Positions 1 to 5,950 of a DNA stretch of 8,874 bases are shown here, piece after piece. Made by a program: the position numbers and the translations under genes. The notes beneath the pieces are model-generated. The model was not told where the DNA came from. It did not search any database and saw only the letters and a program-made list of their open reading frames with translations. The DNA is from Treponema sp. (GTDB lineage Bacteria > Spirochaetota > Spirochaetia > Treponematales > Treponemataceae), in NCBI GenBank assembly GCA_016282455.1, contig JAEEKM010000300.1, forward strand, positions 1 to 8,874. The letters run 5' to 3'. Position 1 is the stretch's first letter. Every line of letters starts with the position of its first letter.

Positions 1-29
1 AACCTGATCCGGATAATGCCGGCGGAGGA
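1..29 (+). promoter_or_regulatory. TPP riboswitch (THI element), 3' end only
   Basis: The first bases match the conserved 3' half of the thiamine pyrophosphate aptamer: an AACCTGATC block, then a 4-bp stem CCGG (9-12) / CCGG (19-22) around ATAATG, then GCGGAGGA. In the E. coli version this stem is CTGG/CCAG, so the change here keeps pairing on both sides, as expected of a real RNA. The 5' half, including the CUGAGA pyrimidine-binding region, lies upstream of the window. The next gene is a thiamine-binding protein, which fits. The GGAGGA that serves as ribosome binding site (24-29) is part of the aptamer's closing strand, so TPP binding would be expected to block initiation directly (inferred). 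Confidence 0.92.
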
Positions 30-35
30 ATGTAT

Positions 36-1076
36 ATGAAATACATGTCTTTTAAAAAAATCCTTTCAGTTTCAACACTTGTTCTTGCAGCATTTGTAAT
101 GTCGTCTTCCCTTCTTTCATGCCAGAAGTCTGAGCGTGAAAAAGAAGTGGTGGTTTATGCCTATGACAGTTTTGCAGGCGAGTGGGGACCAGGTCCTGAA
201 CTTGTAAAACGCTTTAACGAAAAAACTGGTCTTACCCTAAATCTTGTAAACTGCGGAAAAGCTCTTTCTGCCTACAATCGTGTGCTGCTTGAAAAAAATG
301 ACGTACAGGCAGATGTACTTCTGGGACTTGATAATATTATGGCAGAGGAAGCCAGAAAAGAAAATGTTTTCCTTGCCTACCAGCCAAAGGGTGCAAAAGA
401 AAATATTGCTCCCGAACTGGAAGAAGCCCTTGGCGGTGACTGGCTTTTTACTCCCTACGATTACAGTCATTTTTCAATCATCTATGATACCCAGTCATCA
501 GTTCCTGCTCCAACCTCTCTTTCTGATTTAACAAAGAGTGAGTACGAGAAAAAACTTATTCTTATGGACCCCCGCACTTCAACTCCAGGACTCGGTTTTC
601 TTGCCTGGACTGTATCTGTCTTTGGAGAAGAAACAATGGATTACTGGAAAGCACTTAAACCTTCCATTCTTGCAATGACTCCAGGCTGGTCTGCCGGATG
701 GAACATGTTTATGAGCGGAGAAGCACCTCTTGTAATCAGTTACACAACAAGTCCTGCCTACAATGTTGTTGAAGAAAACAATAACCGCTATGTGGCATTA
801 ACTTTTGCACAGGGACACGTTGAACAGGTTGAATGTGCCGCAATTGTAAAGGGAACAAAAAATCTTTCCGGTGCAAAAACTTTCATTGACTTTCTTGTGA
901 GTGAAGCTGCCCAGGAAGTTCTTCCAAAAACTCAGTGGATGTATCCTGCAAACAAAAATGTTTCTCTTCCTGAAGGTTTTGCAGAAGCCGCTCCGGTACC
1001 GGCTCTTACACTTCCTGTAAATTCACTTTCTACTCAGAATGCGGTTTCCGCAGTAATCAAACTTCTTTCTGACTAA
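36..1076 (+). CDS. thiB: Thiamine ABC transporter substrate-binding lipoprotein ThiB
   Basis: Binds thiamine, and in characterised relatives its phosphates, outside the cytoplasmic membrane and delivers it to ThiP/ThiQ. The 346-aa protein aligns along its length with E. coli ThiB. Shared blocks are YDSFAGEWGPGP (about 43-54), ADVLLGLDN (92-100), DPRTSTPGLGFLAW (178-191), SYTTSPAYN (235-243) and QWMYP (300-304). All six aromatic residues that I recall lining the E. coli site (Y27, W34, W197, Y215, Y221, W280) have counterparts here: Y43, W50, W218, Y236, Y242, W301. Unlike E. coli ThiB it has a lipobox (SLLSC, Cys29), so it is probably a membrane-anchored lipoprotein. Start choice: ATG 36 lies 6 nt after GGAGGA (24-29). 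The in-frame ATG at 30 abuts that site, and the one at 45 is too far. It sits directly behind a TPP riboswitch. Confidence 0.93.
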   Translation: MKYMSFKKILSVSTLVLAAFVMSSSLLSCQKSEREKEVVVYAYDSFAGEWGPGPELVKRFNEKTGLTLNLVNCGKALSAYNRVLLEKNDVQADVLLGLDNIMAEEARKENVFLAYQPKGAKENIAPELEEALGGDWLFTPYDYSHFSIIYDTQSSVPAPTSLSDLTKSEYEKKLILMDPRTSTPGLGFLAWTVSVFGEETMDYWKALKPSILAMTPGWSAGWNMFMSGEAPLVISYTTSPAYNVVEENNNRYVALTFAQGHVEQVECAAIVKGTKNLSGAKTFIDFLVSEAAQEVLPKTQWMYPANKNVSLPEGFAEAAPVPALTLPVNSLSTQNAVSAVIKLLSD

Positions 1077-1078
1077 GA

Positions 1079-2707
1079 GTGAAGGGATTTCGTTTTGCAG
1101 AGGCTGTGCTTGCACTTGCAGGCATGGCCATGCTTTTTTTTCTAGTCTTATTTTTTCTTCTCCCTTTAGGCGCATCCTTTTCTCCAATAATCACTTCTTC
1201 TGCAATAAAAGATTTATCTTCCATTTCCCTTACCAAAGTGATTGCATTTACTTTTTCGCAGGCACTTTGTTCTGTTTTTATTTCTCTTATTGTGGGGCTT
1301 CCTGCAGCATTTTTTCTTGCAAGAAGAAACTTTCCCGGTAAGAAAATTCTTTCTTCCACCTCTGCAGTTCCACTCTGCATGCCTTCACTTATTGTAGCCC
1401 TTGCCTACATTGCCTGTTTTGGTGTGTCCGGTCTTTACAATAAAATTTTTGTAAATATTTTTTCGCTAAAAGAAAGTCCCTTTACCTTTCTCTATTCTTT
1501 CTGGGGAATCATTCTTGCACAGGGCTTTTATAATTTTCCTTTGGTAATGCAGACGGTTGCAGACGGCTGGAGTGAAATTGACAGCAGGGAAGAAGACAGT
1601 GCCCGTATTCTTGGTGCAGGTGAAGGAAGGGTTTTCTTTACCATAACTTTCTGGAAACTCTTACCCTTTATTATTTCTGCCTGTGTGCCGGTTTTTATTT
1701 ACTGTTTTTTTTCATTTATGATTGTCCTTATGTTCGGTGCACTGGGAACAACAACTCTTGAAACTGCAATTTATGTTCTGGGAAGTAACGTGCACTCACT
1801 AAAAGGAGCGGCTCTTCTTTCTCTTGTGGAAACTTTATCTGCCCTCTTCGTTCTTCTTTTGTATTCCCTTCTTGAAAAAAAATCTGTTCTCTATGTTAAA
1901 GATCCCGGGCAGAAAAAAAGTCTTCCTCCAAAGAATATGTCAAAAATGGAAGTCCTCTTTTTTGTACTATTTATTTTTGTAATACTCATATTTTTCTTTG
2001 TTCCCTTTGCAACAATTGTTTCCGGTGCCATGGGAAAAATAATAAAAGTGCTCTCCATGAAGAGTCTTTATCTTTCTATTAAAAATACAATTCTTTCTGC
2101 AAGTGCAACTGCGCTTTTTAGTACGGCTTCTGCCTTGTGTTATGCACTGCTTCTTCTTTATTCAAATAAAATTAACAGGGGAGTTTTCTTAAAAGTGCTT
2201 CCCCTTATGCCAATGGCTGTTTCTTCCGTTGTGCTTGCTCTTGGCATGACCCGTCTTTTTAAGCAGACTTCTCCGCTTGTACTTGTGCTCTCTCAGAGTG
2301 CCCTTGCGTGGCCTTTTGCCTTCAGACAGATTTATTCAAGTCTTGTAAAATTACCTTCAGAAACTTTACAGTCTTCCATCATGCTCTCCGGAAGTCGTCT
2401 TGATTCTGCCTTTAGGGTTGTAATGCCTTCTTGCCGGCGGGGAATCCTAAGTGCACTGGGCTTTACCTTTGCAATAAGTGCAGGAGATGCATCTTTCCCG
2501 CTGGTACTTTCTGTGCCAAAGTTTGACACTCTTGCTCTCTTTACATACCGGCTTGCGGGAAGTTACCGCTTTAACGAAGCCTGTGCTTCCGGTCTTGTGC
2601 TTGCCCTTTTGTGCATGGGCGTGTTTTATATTTCCAATTCACTTAAAGGAGGTTCTGCATGGCATGGTTTGAAGCAAACTGTCTTGAAAAAAAATGGGAC
2701 AGTGTAA
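1079..2707 (+). CDS. thiP: Thiamine ABC transporter permease ThiP (fused two-domain)
   Basis: Inner-membrane permease of the thiamine importer. At 542 aa it is close to E. coli ThiP (536 aa), with two homologous permease halves fused in one chain. Hydrophobic segments are frequent throughout, starting with a strong one at about residues 11-36. Each half has an EAA-type cytoplasmic loop that contacts the ATPase: residues about 171-192 (EEDSARILGAGEGRVFFTITFW) in shortened form, and about 428-450 (ETLQ...SGSRLDSAFRVVMP), the latter followed by the SAGDASFPLVLS segment typical of the family. The start is a GTG only 2 nt after the thiB stop, with no convincing Shine-Dalgarno of its own, so translation is probably coupled to thiB. 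A later ATG (1123) would cut into the first membrane helix and is unlikely. The 3' end overlaps thiQ by 49 nt. Confidence 0.92.
   Translation: MKGFRFAEAVLALAGMAMLFFLVLFFLLPLGASFSPIITSSAIKDLSSISLTKVIAFTFSQALCSVFISLIVGLPAAFFLARRNFPGKKILSSTSAVPLCMPSLIVALAYIACFGVSGLYNKIFVNIFSLKESPFTFLYSFWGIILAQGFYNFPLVMQTVADGWSEIDSREEDSARILGAGEGRVFFTITFWKLLPFIISACVPVFIYCFFSFMIVLMFGALGTTTLETAIYVLGSNVHSLKGAALLSLVETLSALFVLLLYSLLEKKSVLYVKDPGQKKSLPPKNMSKMEVLFFVLFIFVILIFFFVPFATIVSGAMGKIIKVLSMKSLYLSIKNTILSASATALFSTASALCYALLLLYSNKINRGVFLKVLPLMPMAVSSVVLALGMTRLFKQTSPLVLVLSQSALAWPFAFRQIYSSLVKLPSETLQSSIMLSGSRLDSAFRVVMPSCRRGILSALGFTFAISAGDASFPLVLSVPKFDTLALFTYRLAGSYRFNEACASGLVLALLCMGVFYISNSLKGGSAWHGLKQTVLKKNGTV
2645..2652 (+). 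promoter_or_regulatory. Strong ribosome binding site for thiQ inside thiP
   Basis: AAAGGAGG is nearly a full match to the anti-Shine-Dalgarno sequence and stands 6 nt before ATG 2659. It fixes the thiQ start within the last codons of thiP, confirming that the 49-nt gene overlap is real rather than an over-extended prediction. Confidence 0.8.
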
Positions 2708-3330
2708 GTGTGTCTCTTTCTTTTTCGCTTGAACAAAAAGATTTCCTTTGTATTGTAGGTCCCAGTGGAAGCGGAAAATCTACTGTGCTCAGAATGATTG
2801 CAGGTATTTTAAAAAGTAATTCTCCTGAGACAAAAATTATTCTTGACGGAAAAAATATTACTGACGAAAAACTTGGAAAAAGAAACTGCGGTATGGTTTT
2901 TCAAAACGGTTCTCTTTTTATGAATATGAATGTGGAAGATAATGTTGCCTACGGTTTAGTGTGCAGGGGACTTTCCAAAAAAGAGGGAAGGGCAAAGGCT
3001 TCACAATGGCTTTCTATGGTGAATCTGAGCGGTTTTGAAAAAAGAATGCCGGGAACCTTAAGCGGAGGTGAAATGCAGCGGGTGGCACTTGCAAGAACAC
3101 TTATTGTTTCTCCAAAACTTCTTCTTTTAGATGAACCCTTAAGCGCAGTGGATGCTCCCCTCAGGGCAAAACTTTGTGATGACATTCTGCGCATGAAAGA
3201 AGAACTTGGTTTTACTGCCATCATGGTGACCCACGACCTTGAAGAAGCAAAACGCATGAGTACAAAAATAATCCGTATGGAAAAGGGGCGGGCGGTCTGG
3301 CAGGGGAATAGTGAGGATTTTCTGCGTTAA
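2659..3330 (+). CDS. thiQ: Thiamine ABC transporter ATP-binding protein ThiQ
   Basis: Cytoplasmic ATPase that powers ThiB/ThiP-mediated uptake. The 223-aa chain has every ABC ATPase motif in order: Walker A GPSGSGKST (34-42), Q-loop glutamine 82 (VFQNGSLF), signature LSGGE (134-138), Walker B LLLLDEP (154-160; D158, E159), D-loop SAVD (162-165) and H-loop His192 (MVTHD). Length is close to the roughly 230 aa usual for ThiQ. There is no extra C-terminal regulatory domain such as MalK or PotA carry. The thiamine assignment rests on the operon (TPP riboswitch, thiB, thiP), since the ATPase alone could serve any MolC/PotA-like importer. The start is set by AAAGGAGG 6 nt upstream. No intrinsic terminator with a T run is evident right after the stop. 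Confidence 0.9.
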   Translation: MAWFEANCLEKKWDSVSVSLSFSLEQKDFLCIVGPSGSGKSTVLRMIAGILKSNSPETKIILDGKNITDEKLGKRNCGMVFQNGSLFMNMNVEDNVAYGLVCRGLSKKEGRAKASQWLSMVNLSGFEKRMPGTLSGGEMQRVALARTLIVSPKLLLLDEPLSAVDAPLRAKLCDDILRMKEELGFTAIMVTHDLEEAKRMSTKIIRMEKGRAVWQGNSEDFLR

Positions 3331-3358
3331 GGATTGGCAGTAAAAATGTATTTTAATA

Positions 3359-3532
3359 GGGAAACTGTCACTACACTTCCACTGCATCTGTCATAGGTCC
3401 TGCCACGGTTGCAATCGGATAATATACGCACGGTAAATGCTTGCACCACAATCTAGAGACTGTCTTTTGGGCATACTGCGCTTACAAAGTGGCACCCATG
3501 CCAGCTGCAGTTCCGTTCCGTGACAGTTTCCC
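3359..3532. repeat. Foldback element with perfect 13-bp inverted ends
   Basis: GGGAAACTGTCAC at 3359-3371 is exactly complementary to GTGACAGTTTCCC at 3520-3532. The similarity continues inward after an 8-9 nt mismatched stretch: ACTGCA (3381-3386) pairs with TGCAGT (3506-3511), a CTG/CAT region pairs with 3 mismatches, and TGCCAC (3401-3406) pairs with GTGGCA (3489-3494). The result is a roughly 45-bp imperfect hairpin closed by about 82 nt, with weaker pairing further in. No long reading frame lies inside. The form suggests a MITE-like nonautonomous transposon remnant or a repeated intergenic palindrome; a structured RNA is another possibility. I found no flanking target-site duplication, and one copy in the window cannot prove mobility. 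Confidence 0.6.
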
Positions 3533-3619
3533 CCTAAACACATTTCTCTTCGGAAGTGCGGAAAGCCTGACCCGAACGGAGTGAGGGGAACGTCCGTAAA
3601 AAAGTGGAAATTTAACCCG
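3533..3619. other. Non-coding spacer with GC-richer patch
   Basis: This joins the foldback element to the promoter ahead of corA. About 3550-3597 is visibly richer in G and C than either flank and contains a short inverted repeat, ACGGA (3576-3580) / TCCGT (3593-3597), with a 12-nt loop. It is followed by an A run rather than a T run, so it is not a plus-strand intrinsic terminator. I see no open frame and no known RNA in it. It may be a second intergenic repeat or part of the same inserted block as the foldback element. Confidence 0.3.
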
Positions 3620-3648
3620 TTTACAAAAGTTCTAAAAATAGTTAAAAT
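3620..3648 (+). promoter_or_regulatory. Sigma-70-type promoter upstream of short ORF and corA
   Basis: TTTACA (3620-3625, 5 of 6 match to the -35 consensus) and TAAAAT (3643-3648, 5 of 6 match to the -10) are separated by exactly 17 nt. The surroundings are A/T-rich, and a strong Shine-Dalgarno (AAAGGAGG, 3673-3680) begins 24 nt after the -10 box. This is the best promoter candidate in the window and would drive the short frame at 3687/3691, corA and the genes after it. Confidence 0.6.
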
Positions 3649-3686
3649 TAAATAAATAAGTAACTTTTACACAAAGGAGGCGTTTT

Positions 3687-3773
3687 ATGGATGGTGACAG
3701 TAGTTCCTCCGGTTATCATCAACGGGCAGTATTTGTTTTAGCCCAAAGAAGGCGCCTCAACTTCAGTTTTTGA
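3687..3773 (+). CDS. Candidate 28-aa leader ORF ahead of corA
   Basis: The ATG at 3687 lies 6 nt after AAAGGAGG (3673-3680), ideal spacing, and opens a 28-codon frame ending TGA. The predicted peptide begins MDGDSSSSGYHQRAVF and ends in a basic stretch (QRRRLNFSF); it resembles nothing I recognise. It competes with a second frame from ATG 3691 that uses the same Shine-Dalgarno at 10-nt spacing (next entry). Only one is likely to be real, and the second has the more protein-like composition. Position between a promoter and corA would suit a translated leader. Function unknown. Confidence 0.3.
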   Translation: MDGDSSSSGYHQRAVFVLAQRRRLNFSF

Positions 3774-3819
3774 TTCCAGGCTTAATCAGACTGTGGCTGC
3801 GGCTTCCAATTCACTGTAA
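3691..3819 (+). pseudogene. Short ORF interrupted by in-frame amber codon, upstream of corA
   Basis: From ATG 3691 the frame reads MVTVVPPVIINGQYLF, hits TAG at 3739-3741, then continues in the same frame for 25 sense codons (starting PKEGASTSVFDSRL, ending AAASNSL) to TAA at 3817-3819, 11 nt before corA. Both parts look like ordinary protein sequence. Three readings are possible: a 42-residue gene broken by one point change (CAG to TAG would restore a glutamine), a 16-codon leader peptide with tandem proline codons, or amber readthrough. Recoding of TAG as a rule seems unlikely because another gene here (6987-7502) ends in TAG. It has its own promoter and shares AAAGGAGG with the overlapping frame at 3687. 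I do not recognise the product. Confidence 0.4.
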
Positions 3820-3830
3820 AGGAAGATAAT

Positions 3831-4925
3831 ATGATTACTTACTGGCAGCAAGAAGACGGACGGCTTGTAGAAAAAGAATACGAAGAACTCAATAAAGAAC
3901 AGAATACCTGGGTAGATGCCCGCTCCGTTACCAGAGATGATATACGCGATATAGAAGAAAGGTTTAATATTGACAGCGAAAACATGCTGGATATTCTTGA
4001 CCCAGACGAACTTTCCCGTCTGGAAAGAAATGATGATAACGGCTACAACCTTACCATTCTCCGTCTTCCGGTTTTTTCTCCGACTGACGACATCAGTTAT
4101 TTCTGCGCACCGCTTGGTATCATTACAACCGGAAAATTTTTCATAACTGTATGCTGGACTGACTGTGAGGTGCTTAAGGATTTTGCGGCAAACAGAATTA
4201 AAGAACTTTCACTTAATGACTTTCCTGCTTTTACAATCCGCTTTCTTGCCCGTGCAGATGTTATGTACCTGCGCTACCTTAAGGAACTGAACCGTCGTGC
4301 AACTACAATTCAAAATGAAATGTTCCGGGTTGTAGAGAACCAGGAATTCCTTCAGCTTTTGAATATTCAGAAATCACTTTTGTATTTTGAAACTTCACTT
4401 AAAAGTAATCAGCTGCTTCTGGAAAAACTGCGTAAGACAAAGATTCTTAAACTTGATGATGAGGATCAGGACTGGCTTAACGACGTGGAAATTGATAACC
4501 GTCAGGCTATGGAAATGGCAGACACTTATACAAACATCATGGCACAGATGACTGATGCAAGTGCTTCCCTTATTTCCAACAATCTTTCCATTGTGATGAA
4601 GCGCATGACAATCATTTCTCTTGTGATGATGCTTCCGACTTTTATTACAAGTTTCTTTGGCATGAACATTCCGCTTCCCTGGATGCATTCAGGCTGGTGG
4701 GGCATTTTGTTTATAAGTCTTATTTGTATTGCCACTGCTCTTCTGGGCTGGTGGGTTTTTGCAAAAACTTCTAAGTATGCTTCTCCAATCGTACAGGGAC
4801 GAAGAAAGAATTTTATTCAGCGCCGTTCTGAACGCAAGCAGAAAAGGTTTATTCAAAAACAGGAAAAACTTGCAGAACGCAACGGTGCTAAGCGGGATAA
4901 AAATCAAAACAAAAGGAGCAGGTGA
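3831..4925 (+). CDS. corA: CorA family divalent metal cation transporter
   Basis: CorA proteins are homopentameric channels in the cytoplasmic membrane that import Mg2+, sometimes Co2+ or Ni2+. The 364-aa protein has the expected plan: an N-terminal cytoplasmic domain (to about 150), a long stalk helix (about 150-257), TM1 (about 258-276), the GMN signature (277-279) and TM2 (about 290-311), then a C-terminal tail. Two features differ from the textbook form. The loop after GMN reads IPLPWMHSGWW and lacks the acidic MPE motif of E. coli and Thermotoga CorA. The tail after TM2 is some 50 residues, very rich in Lys and Arg, against a short basic end in classic CorA. Substrate is therefore uncertain. 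Start is ATG 3831, 5 nt after AAAGGAAG. Its stop overlaps the next start by one base. Confidence 0.9.
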   Translation: MITYWQQEDGRLVEKEYEELNKEQNTWVDARSVTRDDIRDIEERFNIDSENMLDILDPDELSRLERNDDNGYNLTILRLPVFSPTDDISYFCAPLGIITTGKFFITVCWTDCEVLKDFAANRIKELSLNDFPAFTIRFLARADVMYLRYLKELNRRATTIQNEMFRVVENQEFLQLLNIQKSLLYFETSLKSNQLLLEKLRKTKILKLDDEDQDWLNDVEIDNRQAMEMADTYTNIMAQMTDASASLISNNLSIVMKRMTIISLVMMLPTFITSFFGMNIPLPWMHSGWWGILFISLICIATALLGWWVFAKTSKYASPIVQGRRKNFIQRRSERKQKRFIQKQEKLAERNGAKRDKNQNKRSR

Positions 4926-5914
4926 TGAAAAGAAAAATTATTTTTTTATGTGCATCGGTTTTTATGTTTACTCTGACTCTGCCTCTTTTTGCAGATGATA
5001 CGGTTCTTGCAGCAAATCTCTTCCATGAACTGGACATGGTAAGGCTTGGGCCTTCTGGTGGTAGTGAAGATTTTCTTTTGGGTGAAAACTCTCAGGTTGA
5101 TGTGGTAAAGCGTTCCCTTTCTTCTTTTAAAATCAACAGGTATGAGACTAGTTATGCACTCTGGTACAGGGTTCGTCTCTGGGCAGAAAAGCACGGTTAT
5201 TCTTTTGAAAACATCGGTCAGGAAGGAAGTTTTGGTGCAAGGGGAAAAAGCCCTTCTCAGGTAAACGGATATCAGCCTGTAACGATGATTAACTGGCATG
5301 ATGCGGTTGTCTGGTGCAATGCCTTAAGCGAAATGAATTCTTTAACTCCCTGCTATACTTTTAGGGGGGAAGTTCTGCGTGATTCCCGTGAGAGTGCAAA
5401 GTGTGATTTGTCTGTCTGTGATTTTAATGCTGACGGCTATCGGCTTCCTACAGAAAGTGAATGGGAGTATGCGGCCCGTAAAACTCAGTCTGGAATGCAG
5501 AGGGGAGACCTGGCAAGCGGTCAGGTAAATGCTCTTGGAAAAAGTGATGCTTCTATTCCAGGTGGCGAAGTTGCGTGGATAAGCGATAACTCAAACGGAA
5601 CACATCTTGTTGGAACTGCGGGAACACCTTTTGTTCCAGAGACACCTCCTTCTCCTGGAAGCGGTAATCCAAACGGTTCCGGTCTTTTTGACATGAGCGG
5701 AAATGTTCTGGAGTTTTGCTGGGACTGGTTTGGTCCTTATGCAGAAGTAAAGAAGGGAACTTTTTATGCAGGACCTTCTGTTGGTTCTTCGCGTGTGATG
5801 CGTGGCGGAAGCTGGTATCCCTTTACAATTTCTGCCGCCGCAGGTGAACGTTATTTTTATGATGCAAATGAAGCCTATAATTATTTTGGCTTTAGAGTAG
5901 TTGCGACCCGATAA
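4925..5914 (+). CDS. Exported SUMF1/formylglycine-enzyme-fold protein, catalytic cysteines absent
   Basis: The 329-aa protein has a signal peptide (about 1-23, ending LFA before DD) and a SUMF1/FGE-sulfatase domain over most of the rest. Landmarks are FKINRYETSYALWYRV (68-83), the WHDAVVWCNALSE helix (124-136), YRLPTESEWEYAAR (172-185), GLFDMSGNVLEFCWDWF (253-269), VMRGGSWY (291-298) and FGFRVV (321-326). In human formylglycine-generating enzyme the active cysteines (C336, C341) follow the RGGS motif. Here that stretch (WYPFTISAAAGERYF) has no cysteine, so sulfatase activation is unlikely, and a structural or ligand-binding role of the C-type-lectin-like fold is more plausible. It lies outside the cytoplasmic membrane. 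Start: ATG 4925 overlaps the corA TGA by one base, 6 nt after AAGGAG; the in-frame GTG at 4922 is too close to that site. Translation is probably coupled to corA. Confidence 0.85.
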   Translation: MKRKIIFLCASVFMFTLTLPLFADDTVLAANLFHELDMVRLGPSGGSEDFLLGENSQVDVVKRSLSSFKINRYETSYALWYRVRLWAEKHGYSFENIGQEGSFGARGKSPSQVNGYQPVTMINWHDAVVWCNALSEMNSLTPCYTFRGEVLRDSRESAKCDLSVCDFNADGYRLPTESEWEYAARKTQSGMQRGDLASGQVNALGKSDASIPGGEVAWISDNSNGTHLVGTAGTPFVPETPPSPGSGNPNGSGLFDMSGNVLEFCWDWFGPYAEVKKGTFYAGPSVGSSRVMRGGSWYPFTISAAAGERYFYDANEAYNYFGFRVVATR

Positions 5915-5929
5915 AAAATCGTGTATCAT
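5901..5929 (+). promoter_or_regulatory. Possible internal promoter before the CsgG-like lipoprotein gene
   Basis: TTGCGA (5901-5906) and TATCAT (5924-5929) are 17 nt apart, matching the -35 and -10 consensus at 4 and 5 of 6 positions. The -35 lies in the last codons of the SUMF1-like gene. The gap to the next gene is only 36 nt, so readthrough from corA is also likely. Confidence 0.35.
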
Positions 5930-5950
5930 TAAATAGAAAGGAGAGTATTT

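Noticed and set aside
30..35. ATG at 30 as the thiB start
   Set aside because: It directly abuts the GGAGGA ribosome binding site, leaving no spacing; ATG 36 is at the normal 6 nt.
1057..1380. Reverse-strand reading frame of 107 codons opposite thiP
   Set aside because: It is the antisense shadow of a well-supported permease gene, with no ribosome binding site and a low-complexity basic/serine composition.
3331..3358. Intrinsic terminator directly after thiQ
   Set aside because: The stretch is A/T-rich but forms no stem followed by a T run; termination may depend on the foldback element or Rho.
3345..3372. Target-site duplication flanking the foldback element
   Set aside because: The bases outside the two arms (TTTTAATA and CCTAAACA) do not form a convincing direct repeat, so insertion is not demonstrated.
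3139..3387. Reverse-strand frame running from the foldback arm into thiQ
   Set aside because: Antisense to conserved ThiQ motifs, and its start lies in the inverted repeat; no signal supports translation.
3359..3600. Known structural RNA (tmRNA, RNase P, SRP, 6S) or tRNA in the spacer
   Set aside because: I looked for the conserved cores of these RNAs and for a tRNA T-arm and found none.
4395..4907. Reverse-strand frames opposite corA
   Set aside because: They mirror the corA coding sequence and have no start signals.
4922..4924. GTG at 4922 as start of the SUMF1-like gene
   Set aside because: Only 3 nt from AAGGAG, whereas ATG 4925 has 6 nt and forms the usual TGATG overlap with the corA stop.
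4925..5914. Active formylglycine-generating enzyme (sulfatase activator)
   Set aside because: No cysteine is present at the positions following RGGS where the catalytic pair lies in known enzymes, and no sulfatase gene is nearby.
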